64,000 bases of DNA from Rossellomorea sp. SC111. Lineage in GTDB: Bacteria; Bacillota; Bacilli; Bacillales; Bacillaceae_B. Shown one piece after another: positions 48,422 to 56,674 of this stretch. Numbering within the stretch: the stretch's first letter is position 1; each line of letters opens with the position of its first letter. Made by a program: the position numbers and the translations under genes. The notes below the pieces were generated by a model, which was given only the letters and a program-made list of their open reading frames with translations, was not told where the DNA came from and did no database searches. The stretch covers positions 1-64,000 of the forward strand of contig NZ_JANIOC010000008.1 in NCBI RefSeq assembly GCF_024733565.1. Reading direction: 5' to 3'.

Positions 48422-48518
48422 AGCAAACATATACCCCTTTGTTTGACCGTGAAAAATTTCTCCCATCCCCTTTGTTCGTATTGAAAAACCGATGTTGGAA
48501 ACAACATCGGCTTTTCTT
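48406..48518 (+). ncRNA. roxS: RoxS / RsaE regulatory small RNA
   Basis: About 113 bases. The core CAAACATATACCCCTTTG (from about 48424), followed by TTTGACCGTGAAAAATTTCT and CCCATCCCCTTTGTT, is nearly identical to what I recall of RsaE from Staphylococcus aureus and RoxS of B. subtilis. The C-rich unpaired stretches at 48434-48437 and 48461-48470 pair with ribosome sites of central-metabolism and oxidoreductase mRNAs. It ends in a terminator, CCGATGTTG-GAAA-CAACATCGG, then CTTTTCTTG (48489-48518). That hairpin also works in reverse for spxH. Its place next to spxH is the same as in B. subtilis. Confidence 0.9.
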
Positions 48519-48550
48519 GTTTATAAGGCGATTTAATTATATTAAAATAA

Positions 48551-49417
48551 TTATTGACTAATATATTTCCAAAAGGTTCCATGCTTTGCAGGGAGCTTTT
48601 TTACTTTTTGCTGAAGCGTCCATTTCTTCATTTGTTTCTCTACTTCTTCTACCGATAGATCATACACAACAGCTATTTCCTTCGATGCGACAACCCGATA
48701 ATACTTCATGAACACATCCAGTGGAGGCAACGGCTGCTTTTCAGGCTTTGTTGCAAGCATTTCTTCAATGATGTGTACATATACCTCATAGGAATACAAT
48801 CCAGTAATCTTTAGTCCTTCATCTTCAATATTTTCATTGAAGAAGACAAGCGTCGGAATTTCTTCCACTTCCATTTCAGATGTGATCTTGACATCGCATT
48901 GAAATGCTTTGGATGCGGAAGAAGAGTTGATATCGTTCATGAATTCTGTGAGGTCAAGCTTGGCTGCCTGTGCGCATTCCTTCAGCACTTCGATATTTGA
49001 GATGTCTTGTTTCTGCAGGAATAATCGCTCTTGTAAAAAACGTAAAAAGCGGATTCCCGAGTGTTTCCCTTGAAGCTCTGCCGCTTTAATGGCGAATGAA
49101 GCAAGATAGGGTGAATCAATCGGATTCTCGATCCACAGGCTCCCGTCACAGGACATGCCGGAGCGACTCGCTGTTTTGTCCCATTGATGTGCCAGATCTT
49201 CCTGCTTCCGTTTCGTCGCAAGGTTTAAGGAGGCGAGCTGCCCGCTTAAAATATAGCGGATCCGGAAGTATTGTCCATACTCAATGTGCAATTTCTTTAA
49301 GATTGGTTCAAGCGCCCAGCATTCAGGGCAAAGAGGGTCAATAAACATATATATTTCCAGAGGTTTCTTGTCACGCCCACACCCTTTGAGGTGATGCCAG
49401 CTATTTGTTCTAGTCAA
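48551..49417 (-). CDS. spxH: SpxH (YjbH), ClpXP adaptor for Spx
   Basis: 288 residues, DsbA/thioredoxin-like fold with CXXC in IDPLCPECWALEP (near residue 33), cis-Pro region EEIPTLVFF. It binds Spx and speeds its degradation by ClpXP; disulfide stress relieves this. It begins at TTG 49417 (AAGGG upstream) and overlaps the end of the globin gene yjbI, so the two are cotranscribed. Confidence 0.9.
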   Translation of the reverse strand: MTRTNSWHHLKGCGRDKKPLEIYMFIDPLCPECWALEPILKKLHIEYGQYFRIRYILSGQLASLNLATKRKQEDLAHQWDKTASRSGMSCDGSLWIENPIDSPYLASFAIKAAELQGKHSGIRFLRFLQERLFLQKQDISNIEVLKECAQAAKLDLTEFMNDINSSSASKAFQCDVKITSEMEVEEIPTLVFFNENIEDEGLKITGLYSYEVYVHIIEEMLATKPEKQPLPPLDVFMKYYRVVASKEIAVVYDLSVEEVEKQMKKWTLQQKVKKLPAKHGTFWKYISQ

Positions 49418-49811
49418 TGGAAGAACCCTTAGGTGTTTCAGTATTTACCATATGGTGGGCGGTTAATACGAGTCTGTGAAAAAAGTCATCCCTTACAGGA
49501 CCCTCTAGGTTGACCTCATCCATTGCGTCATGCATACAGCTTAACCAAGCCTTAGCCCGTGACTCTGTGATGGGAAAGGGCAGGTGCCTTGCACGCAGCA
49601 TGGGGTGTCCGTGTTCTTCTGTATAAAGAGCCGGTCCACCTAAATATTGAGTTAGGAATTGTTTCTGTTTACGAGCTGTCTCGGTTAAATCATCCGGAAA
49701 GATCGGTGCTAACTCAGGATGATTTGATACTCTATTATAAAAGGCTTCAACGAGCATGGAGAGTTTCTTTTCGCCGATAAGATTATAAGGCATTTGTGGT
49801 TTCTCGACCAT
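49410..49811 (-). CDS. yjbI: Truncated haemoglobin (group II)
   Basis: 133 residues: GEKKLSMLVEAFYNRVSNHPEL, then LTQYLGGPALYTEEHGHPMLRARHLPF with the proximal-His helix, and WLSCMHDAMDEV. It binds haem and O2 or peroxide; linked to oxidative stress and to SpxH by position. ATG 49811 has AAAGGAG eight bases upstream. Confidence 0.93.
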   Translation of the reverse strand: MVEKPQMPYNLIGEKKLSMLVEAFYNRVSNHPELAPIFPDDLTETARKQKQFLTQYLGGPALYTEEHGHPMLRARHLPFPITESRAKAWLSCMHDAMDEVNLEGPVRDDFFHRLVLTAHHMVNTETPKGSSID

Positions 49812-50009
49812 AAGAATGACTCCTTTTTCCTTAGATTGTATGTTCATTCTAGCAAGCATTCTTTCATATCTCAAACAAATCGCCTTACACCAACTGATTA
49901 TTCCTAAATTAGTGTAGCCTGCTTTTGTCACTCTATCCTCAAATTCCATGAAATAGTGGGAATTACGGCTGAAGAATCAACGAGGGTAGATTGGACTATT
50001 CTGTAATCA

Positions 50010-50045
50010 AAAAAAAATCAGGCCTCAAAATGAGCGGCATGATTT
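50010..50045 (-). terminator. Terminator after the lytic transglycosylase gene
   Basis: Minus strand AAATCA..TGATTT and inner GCC/GGC pairs, followed by nine T. Confidence 0.75.
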
Positions 50046-50064
50046 CTGATTGATGGCGGGATCG

Positions 50065-50706
50065 TTAGGCAAAATAGCGATCTGTTACTTTTTTTACGTA
50101 GGAAGTGGTTTCTTTGAACGGTGGGATACCGTTGTATTTATCAACGTTTCCAGGACCTGCATTGTAGGCTGCAAGTGCAAGGTGGATGTCCCCATTGTAC
50201 TTATCAAGCATTTGCTTTAAATATTTGGTACCGGCAAATACATTCTGTTCAGGGTCGAATATGTTGTTTACCCCCAGCCCACGTGCGGTGCTCGGCATGA
50301 GCTGCATCAATCCTGTGGCGCCAGCAGGGCTGACGGCATCCGGGTTGAAATTGGACTCCTGTTTAATGACGGCTTGAATCAATTTTTTCGGCATGTCGTA
50401 GTGATCTGCTGCACGGCTGATGATTTCATCGATTTCCTGCGGTGCATCCCTGTTCGATTTGTTTAAATCCGCAAGGGGGTGGATGTTCATAGGTGCCGGT
50501 AGGGTGGACTGGGCTAGAAGGGCTCCACTAACGGCTCCAAGTGTTTGATTCAAATCTATATTTTGTTGGCTTGGTTGCAGGGCTTGAGTTAATAATTGTT
50601 GAAACAAATCATTGGATTGACCGCCTGTATCTTGGATGGAAGATACTGAACCCAGACTGTTCAAGGCTTGAAGTTCCATCATCGTTTTCAACTGTTGAAC
50701 ATTCAT
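50065..50706 (-). CDS. yjbJ: Soluble lytic transglycosylase (YjbJ/CwlQ-like)
   Basis: 213 residues. The C-terminal SLT domain (about 95-213) has the catalytic Glu in [15 protein letters not shown], then [17 protein letters not shown] and [16 protein letters not shown]. The N-terminal 90 residues are Gln/Ser-rich with no signal peptide visible. It cuts the glycan chain of peptidoglycan; B. subtilis CwlQ (YjbJ) has muramidase and transglycosylase activity. How it leaves the cell is unclear. Confidence 0.92.
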   Translation of the reverse strand: MNVQQLKTMMELQALNSLGSVSSIQDTGGQSNDLFQQLLTQALQPSQQNIDLNQTLGAVSGALLAQSTLPAPMNIHPLADLNKSNRDAPQEIDEIISRAADHYDMPKKLIQAVIKQESNFNPDAVSPAGATGLMQLMPSTARGLGVNNIFDPEQNVFAGTKYLKQMLDKYNGDIHLALAAYNAGPGNVDKYNGIPPFKETTSYVKKVTDRYFA

Positions 50707-50753
50707 ATGTTTGACTCCCCTTTAATAAAACGCTTATTCCTATTCTATATCGG

Positions 50754-51341
50754 TCATGATCGGTCCCTTTTTAATTTCTCCAGATAAAAACGTTTGATTT
50801 TATTATCTGTCTGACGAAGGGGAATCTTATGCTGCTCGAGTAACTCCAAGAATATCGCTTCCCCTGAGGTACGTTCTTTCACTTCATATTCAAGCTCATA
50901 ATCTTTTTTTTGCAGGTAAGAGCTCTGGTCGAAAACAAGCAGGCCATTCCTATAAGGGATTTCCGCTCTGCTGGTTGAGAGAGTCCCGAAGTGTTGCAGG
51001 GATCCATAAGGAATGGAAAGGGAGGTCAGCACATCTCTCACTTCTCCTTCTGGGAATAGCCCTTCCCGTAAAAGGGAATCTGATTGGTTTTTAGATAAGG
51101 ATTGATTCGTCTCCAGGAGATCTTCTTTTAACGGGGTCTTTAACGTTAACATATACCTTCCGTTTTTCTCCCGGATCCGGAGGGCAGACTGTTTTTCCTT
51201 TAATTGATAATCCGGTGTATCGAAATAATGATTATCCTGAGAAATGAAATCTTCCTTATTTATATGAAAATGTGAAGTCAATCGGGTGAATTCTTCTTCT
51301 GTTACAAGATTTTTAAATTCAATTTCAATTTCCTGTGCCAT
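50754..51341 (-). CDS. yjbK: CYTH-domain protein
   Basis: 195 residues with EIEIEFKN at the start (the ExExK motif), LRIREKNGRYMLTLK and YELEYEVK, and KRFYLEKL at the end, forming the triphosphate tunnel fold. Such proteins bind or hydrolyse organic or inorganic triphosphates. Start ATG 51341, eight bases after AAAGGA. Next to the alarmone synthetase gene but on the other strand. Confidence 0.9.
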   Translation of the reverse strand: MAQEIEIEFKNLVTEEEFTRLTSHFHINKEDFISQDNHYFDTPDYQLKEKQSALRIREKNGRYMLTLKTPLKEDLLETNQSLSKNQSDSLLREGLFPEGEVRDVLTSLSIPYGSLQHFGTLSTSRAEIPYRNGLLVFDQSSYLQKKDYELEYEVKERTSGEAIFLELLEQHKIPLRQTDNKIKRFYLEKLKRDRS

Positions 51342-51470
51342 CACCAGCATCCTTTCCTTTTCATACTTCCTCTATTATCTCTTTAATAAAAGGGAACTTC
51401 AATATTTAGATGAAATGGTTTTCTTATGTTAAAATGATACTGATTGTTTAATGGAAGGATGAAGAAAAGC

Positions 51471-51845
51471 ATGAGGAAAATTGTTCAATTTAACCACACA
51501 ACATATGAAAACGGAACATTATATTTACATACTGACCAGTCGGAGCTCTTTAATGGTACTACTGCTGCCGGTCAGATCATTGCAGACTCCGATCGCTATG
51601 CTTTCGTATACTTAGCAGAAAATGAAGAGGAATATGTATACTTATATTTGGAAGAGTCAATCTGGCCGGAATTAAAAAAAGCCCTGAATGAAAAAGCCGT
51701 AGTCGTGGCGAAAAGTGAAAAGTATTCATTGGAATTAGATCAATTCACGGAAGAGCTTGACTATCTCATAGATAATATAGAAGGAAACGGGAACTATGGT
51801 GACGAAATGGTTATAAAGGTAGAGAACGTATTTCTTGAAAAGTAG
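51471..51845 (+). CDS. yjbL: YjbL family protein (UPF0738)
   Basis: 124 residues, MRKIVQFNHTTYENGTLYL onward, YAFVYLAENEEEYVYLYLEES, acidic. It agrees with UPF0738 in size and context. Start ATG 51471; GGAAGG lies 12 bases upstream, and ATG 51459 would abut it. Function unknown. Confidence 0.75.
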   Translation: MRKIVQFNHTTYENGTLYLHTDQSELFNGTTAAGQIIADSDRYAFVYLAENEEEYVYLYLEESIWPELKKALNEKAVVVAKSEKYSLELDQFTEELDYLIDNIEGNGNYGDEMVIKVENVFLEK

Positions 51846-51864
51846 GCGTTTAGAGGTGAGGGGA

Positions 51865-52509
51865 ATGAATCACTGGGAACAATTTTTGGCTCCCTACAAG
51901 CAGGCGGTTGATGAATTAAAGATTAAGCTTAAGGGAATGAGGGGAGAATATGAACTTCATAACACTCATTCCCCCATTGAATTCGTGACTGGCAGAGTTA
52001 AACCGATCGCGAGTATCCTTGATAAAGCCAATCAAAAAGGAATCAAGCTGTCCAACATTGGAACTGAATTGCAGGACATCGCAGGACTAAGAATGATGTG
52101 TCAGTTTGTAGAGGATATTCATGTGGTGGTGGAAAAGCTCCGCGGGCGCAAGGATTTTACGATTATTGAAGAAAGAGACTATGTGACGCACAAGAAACAA
52201 AGTGGATACCGTTCATATCATGTCGTCATCGACTATCCAGTACAAACGATTCACGGTGAAAAGAACATCCTGGTAGAAATTCAAATTCGTACGCTTTCGA
52301 TGAATTTCTGGGCTACGATCGAACATTCGTTGAACTATAAGTACAGTGGACAAATTCCAGAACAGATCGGTCACCGTCTGCAAAGTGCTGCCGAAGCGGC
52401 ATTCAGGCTGGATGAAGAAATGAGTTTGATCCGTGAAGAAATCCAGGAAGCCCAGGTCATATTCACAAACAAAAAGGAAAAAGACCAGCGTGGCTCTGAA
52501 CCTAAATAG
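51865..52509 (+). CDS. sasB: Small alarmone synthetase SasB/RelQ
   Basis: 214 residues, a lone RelA/SpoT synthetase domain: IEFVTGRVKPIASILDKA, IGTELQDIAGLRMMCQF, YVTHKKQSGYRSYHVVIDYP and VEIQIRTLSMNFWATIEHSLNYKY. It makes (p)ppGpp from ATP and GDP/GTP; it has no hydrolase or regulatory domains. Start ATG 51865 after GAGGGG. It leads an operon with nadK and yjbO. Confidence 0.95.
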   Translation: MNHWEQFLAPYKQAVDELKIKLKGMRGEYELHNTHSPIEFVTGRVKPIASILDKANQKGIKLSNIGTELQDIAGLRMMCQFVEDIHVVVEKLRGRKDFTIIEERDYVTHKKQSGYRSYHVVIDYPVQTIHGEKNILVEIQIRTLSMNFWATIEHSLNYKYSGQIPEQIGHRLQSAAEAAFRLDEEMSLIREEIQEAQVIFTNKKEKDQRGSEPK

Positions 52510-52523
52510 CAGGGGGTAAATGA

Positions 52524-53321
52524 ATGAAGTTCGCAATTACATCAAAAGGTGATTCAAAGTCCAACACACTGATGCATAAAATGAGAACGTATCTCCAGGA
52601 TTTCAACCTGATCTATGATGACGATCAACCCGATATCGTCATTTCAGTCGGTGGTGACGGCACACTTCTATATGCTTTTCACCGCTATAGATCGAGACTT
52701 GATAAGACGGCTTTTGTGGGTGTACATACGGGTCACCTCGGTTTTTATGCTGACTGGGTGCCTGAAGAAATTGAGAAGCTTGTCATTGCCATCGCCAAGA
52801 CACCATATCAGATCATTGAGTATCCACTATTGGAAACGATTATCCGCTATCAGCATGGTGGGAAAGAAACCCGTTATCTTGCATTGAATGAATCAACGGT
52901 CAAAAGCGTGGAGGGGACCCTGGTGATGGATGTGGAAATCAGGGGGCAGCATTTTGAACGGTTCAGAGGGGACGGACTATGCCTGTCCACTCCTTCAGGC
53001 AGTACGGCATATAATAAGGCATTGGGAGGGGCGATCATTCACCCGTCCTTACCCGCCATCCAATTCGCTGAAATGGCTTCCATCAATAATCGGGTATTCC
53101 GTACCATCGGATCGCCGCTCATTTTACCTGCACATCATACATGCATGCTGAAGCCTGTGAATGGACCGGATTTCCTGGTGACGATTGATCATCTATCCCT
53201 CCTTCATAAAGACGTGAAAAGCATTCAATATCGTGTCGCAGATGAAAAAATCCGCTTTGCACGCTTCCGTCCTTTCCCGTTCTGGAAACGCGTGCATGAT
53301 TCATTTGTAGCGGATGAATAA
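52524..53321 (+). CDS. nadK: NAD kinase
   Basis: 265 residues with [39 protein letters not shown] and [20 protein letters not shown]. Phosphorylates NAD to NADP. Starts 15 bases after sasB. Confidence 0.97.
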   Translation: MKFAITSKGDSKSNTLMHKMRTYLQDFNLIYDDDQPDIVISVGGDGTLLYAFHRYRSRLDKTAFVGVHTGHLGFYADWVPEEIEKLVIAIAKTPYQIIEYPLLETIIRYQHGGKETRYLALNESTVKSVEGTLVMDVEIRGQHFERFRGDGLCLSTPSGSTAYNKALGGAIIHPSLPAIQFAEMASINNRVFRTIGSPLILPAHHTCMLKPVNGPDFLVTIDHLSLLHKDVKSIQYRVADEKIRFARFRPFPFWKRVHDSFVADE

Positions 53322-53335
53322 CGGGGAATGGTAAG

Positions 53336-54223
53336 GTGAAGGGTTATACGCTAAAGTGGTGCATCCCGTCAAGCTATGAAGGGAAACTGATGAGAGAGTT
53401 TCTGATCGATCAGCAATTGTCAAAACGCACATTGACGGCAGTCAAGTTTGACGGAGGAAGGATCACCATCAATGGAAAAGAAGAAAATGTCCGGCATCCA
53501 CTTACTTCAGGAGATATCCTTGAGGTGAGATTCCCTGAAGAAAAAGCGAGTGAAACACTAGTGGCGGAAAGAATTCCTCTCTCGATCGTATACGAAGATG
53601 ATGATGTGCTCGTTGTGGACAAACCGTGGGGGATGAAAACGATCCCCACGAAAGATGAGCCGACGGGAAGTCTTGCGAATGCGATATTAGGATATTTCAA
53701 TCAAATGGACCTCTCTTCAACGGTACACATCGTCACCCGATTGGATAAAGACACATCGGGCCTGGTCCTGGTGGCAAAACACCGCCACGTCCATCACCTG
53801 TTCAGCCTTCAGCAGATGGGAAGGGAAATCAATCGGACATATGAAGCCTTCGCTGAAGGGGTGATGAATGGATATGGTTCGATAGAAGAGCCGATTGGAA
53901 GGAAAGCCGACAGCATCATTGAAAGGGAAGTGCGCTCAGATGGACAATATGCCCTGACTCATTACAATGTGGAGAAGCAGTTTCCTGAGTTTGCACACCT
54001 GGAGTTGAAGCTCGAAACTGGCAGAACCCATCAGATCCGGGTTCATCTTTCCTTCATAGGCCATCCTCTTGCAGGAGATGATTTATACGGAGGAAGTGTA
54101 AAGCTGATAGGCAGACAGGCCCTTCATTGTAAGAGACTGCACTTTTTCCATCCCATCATGAACATATGGATGAACTTGGAATGCCCCTTGCCAGATGATA
54201 TGAGGATGCTTTATAGACAGTAA
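53336..54223 (+). CDS. yjbO: RluA/RluD-family pseudouridine synthase
   Basis: 295 residues. S4-like N-terminus, then VLVVDKPWGMKTIPT and HIVTRLDKDTSGLVLVAKH, where the Asp of RLDKDTSG is catalytic, and LETGRTHQIRVHLSFIGHPLAGDDLYGG. It isomerises uridine in RNA; the target is not readable. GTG 53336, third gene of the sasB operon. Confidence 0.94.
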   Translation: MKGYTLKWCIPSSYEGKLMREFLIDQQLSKRTLTAVKFDGGRITINGKEENVRHPLTSGDILEVRFPEEKASETLVAERIPLSIVYEDDDVLVVDKPWGMKTIPTKDEPTGSLANAILGYFNQMDLSSTVHIVTRLDKDTSGLVLVAKHRHVHHLFSLQQMGREINRTYEAFAEGVMNGYGSIEEPIGRKADSIIEREVRSDGQYALTHYNVEKQFPEFAHLELKLETGRTHQIRVHLSFIGHPLAGDDLYGGSVKLIGRQALHCKRLHFFHPIMNIWMNLECPLPDDMRMLYRQ

Positions 54224-54262
54224 GAGATCCCCCTTCAGTTAGACTGAAGGGGGATCTCTTTC
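54223..54262. terminator. Bidirectional terminator of yjbO and prpE
   Basis: AGAGATCCCCCTTCAG and its exact complement (54244-54259) form a 16-base stem, then TTTC. Confidence 0.95.
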
Positions 54263-54294
54263 AAATCTTATGATGCTATCGCCCACAAGAAAAC

Positions 54295-55032
54295 TCATTC
54301 AACTTCCCGAAATTTCTCAGCCACGAAAGGCATACTTGATGCTACACTCACTACTTCCAGTTCAGGGTATCTAAATGCAGATAGCATACCGCCAAACACG
54401 GCTCCTGTATCGATGTTGGCCGTTTTATTTATGAGGCGTGCTTCTTTTACAGGGGTGTGGCCGTATACGATCCATGCTTCTCCTTGATAATCACGTGCCC
54501 AGTCTTTTCTGACAGGGGTGCCGTCATCGTTCTTTTCTCCAGTTATATCTCCGTAAAGGACGAAGGTTTTGACCCGGTTCGATTGTTTTCCGATTAGTTC
54601 TTCTTTGATGCCTGCATGTGCAATGATGAGCTTACCATTGTCCAATACATGGTATAGAGGGGATTGTTCATATAAATCAATGAACATATCCTGATAACAA
54701 TTTCTTTCCTTTTGGGGGAGGGCATTCAGTTCCGCCACGGTTGTTTCCAGACCGTGAAGGATTTTCACGTTGTTTCCTAAGAAATAACGGTAAAGCTTGT
54801 TGCAATGGTTCCCGGGGACATAATAAACAGTTTCTTTTTGAAAGAGACCGTATACGGTTGAAATCGTCTCCAGGGAGTGATGTCCGCGATCTGTCAGGTC
54901 TCCCACTAAACCAAGTTTCCTTCCATCAGGGTGAACAGGAAGGCCGCTGCCCCATTCATACCCAAGTTTTCTCGTCAACTCTCTAAATTCGTTAAAGCAG
55001 CCATGAACATCACCGATTATATCAATTTTCAT
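54295..55032 (-). CDS. prpE: PrpE, Ser/Thr phosphatase / Ap4A hydrolase
   Basis: 245 residues, metallophosphoesterase: [33 protein letters not shown], and IIAHAGIKE. In B. subtilis PrpE hydrolyses Ap4A and acts on phosphoproteins, and it affects germination. Its promoter lies in the divergent gap shared with mgtE. Confidence 0.93.
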   Translation of the reverse strand: MKIDIIGDVHGCFNEFRELTRKLGYEWGSGLPVHPDGRKLGLVGDLTDRGHHSLETISTVYGLFQKETVYYVPGNHCNKLYRYFLGNNVKILHGLETTVAELNALPQKERNCYQDMFIDLYEQSPLYHVLDNGKLIIAHAGIKEELIGKQSNRVKTFVLYGDITGEKNDDGTPVRKDWARDYQGEAWIVYGHTPVKEARLINKTANIDTGAVFGGMLSAFRYPELEVVSVASSMPFVAEKFREVE

Positions 55033-55081
55033 GGAAATCCCACTCCCTAAACTGCCTTTTTTCTTTTCTTTTCCCGTATTT

Positions 55082-55147
55082 TATGACATATTAATGATTC
55101 AGCAATTACTGCATTTATTATTCGTCAGGCATTAGTATGACATATTA
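55082..55147. repeat. Direct repeat in the prpE-mgtE gap
   Basis: TATGACATATTA occurs exactly at 55082-55093 and 55136-55147, 54 bases apart, between divergent prpE and mgtE. It may be a regulator-binding pair. No Mg-sensing M-box fold was recognised in this gap. Confidence 0.55.
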
Positions 55148-55255
55148 AAGCAAAGGAATACATAGGTGGTATGATTTCATAAGAGACAATTGTCTTGAGA
55201 TTTGCTAGTATTATTACGACTATATTCAATGAAGTTATAAAGGAGGGTGTATTGG

Positions 55256-56653
55256 ATGTCTGAGGTAACTCAAGAACAGGAGAATGACAGAGACAAGCAG
55301 GAAAAGGAAATGTATGATGAAGACCTTCTCATCAGAGCCCTTCAGGAAGAAGATCTGGATTTATTTCGTTCAGAATTTGTTCAATTACACTCTTATGATC
55401 AAGCAAAGTTTTTCTCTAAAATAGATGAAGACCTCCGAAGCCGGCTGTATCATTATCTTTCACCGGAAGAAATGGCGGAGCTTTTTGAAAGTCTGGATAT
55501 AGATGAAGAAGATTATCAGGATATCTTAGCGGAAATGAATCCTACATACGCAGCCGAAATGCTTTCCAATATGTACGCCGATGACGCCGTGGATGTCTTG
55601 AATGAGCTGGATAAAGATCAGGTTGTCAGTTATTTGACGATCATGAATGATGAATCGGCTAAAGAGATTAAAGAATTGCTCCATTATGAAGAATATACAG
55701 CTGGTAGTATCATGACCACCGAGTTCGTGGCCATTTCAAAGAATCAGACGGTCAGATCTGCCATGTATATATTGAAAAATGAAGCACCGAATGCGGAAAC
55801 GATTTACTATATCTATGTGGTGGATGATGATAAAAAGCTTGTAGGGGTTATCTCCCTTAGAGATTTGATCATCAGCCATGATGATGTGATGATCGGTGAA
55901 ATAATGAGTGGCCGGGTCATGTCTGTCGGTGTCAGCGAAGATCAGGAAGCTGTCGCACGGCAGATGAAGGATTACGACTTCCTTGCCCTGCCCGTTGTTG
56001 ATTTCCAACATCATCTACTTGGAATCATTACGGTAGATGACATCATGGACGTCATGGAAGAAGAGGCGTCTGATGACTACTCCAAACTTGCCGGTATCGC
56101 CGATTTGGATTCCATTGACAGAAGTCCTATAAATGCGGCCAAGAAGCGTCTTCCATGGCTCATCGCCTTATTATTCCTCGGAATGTTCACCGCAAGCCTC
56201 ATCGGCAGGTTTGAAGATACATTGGATAAAGTGGCCATCCTTGCCGTGTTTATCCCACTGATTGCCGGAATGGCAGGAAATACTGGAACTCAGGCACTCG
56301 CCGTTGCCGTAAGGGGGATTGCAACAGGGGACCTGGAAAAGGAAAACAAGATGTCTCTTGTCTTTCGTGAAGCGGGAACAGGACTGATTACCGGGACGAC
56401 CTGCGGGATAGTGGTCAGCATCATTGTATACGTGTGGAAAGGTGAATTCTTTCTAGGGATCCTTGTTGGCGTCTCCGTCTTAATTTCACTATTCGTTGCT
56501 ACCCTTGCAGGTACATTAGTGCCCCTTTTGATGCACAAGCTAAAAGTGGATCCGGCCGTCGCTTCCGGTCCTTTTATTACGACGATAAATGATATCATCA
56601 GTACTTTAATTTATCTTGGATTAGCGACGATGTTTATGAATTACCTAATATAG
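55256..56653 (+). CDS. mgtE: MgtE magnesium transporter
   Basis: 465 residues: acidic MgtE N domain (about 20-130), two CBS domains (about 135-260), plug helix, five membrane helices with PLIAGMAGNTGTQALAVAVRG, the conserved pore segment. Mg2+-gated channel. Start ATG 55256, eight bases after AAGGAGGG; an upstream GTG is part of that gap. Confidence 0.95.
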   Translation: MSEVTQEQENDRDKQEKEMYDEDLLIRALQEEDLDLFRSEFVQLHSYDQAKFFSKIDEDLRSRLYHYLSPEEMAELFESLDIDEEDYQDILAEMNPTYAAEMLSNMYADDAVDVLNELDKDQVVSYLTIMNDESAKEIKELLHYEEYTAGSIMTTEFVAISKNQTVRSAMYILKNEAPNAETIYYIYVVDDDKKLVGVISLRDLIISHDDVMIGEIMSGRVMSVGVSEDQEAVARQMKDYDFLALPVVDFQHHLLGIITVDDIMDVMEEEASDDYSKLAGIADLDSIDRSPINAAKKRLPWLIALLFLGMFTASLIGRFEDTLDKVAILAVFIPLIAGMAGNTGTQALAVAVRGIATGDLEKENKMSLVFREAGTGLITGTTCGIVVSIIVYVWKGEFFLGILVGVSVLISLFVATLAGTLVPLLMHKLKVDPAVASGPFITTINDIISTLIYLGLATMFMNYLI

Positions 56654-56674
56654 AGAGAAGAGGGGGAAGTATGA

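Noticed and set aside
55033..55246. M-box (Mg riboswitch) before mgtE
   Set aside because: No conserved M-box core or long leader hairpins could be recognised by eye; the gap is short and A/T-rich.
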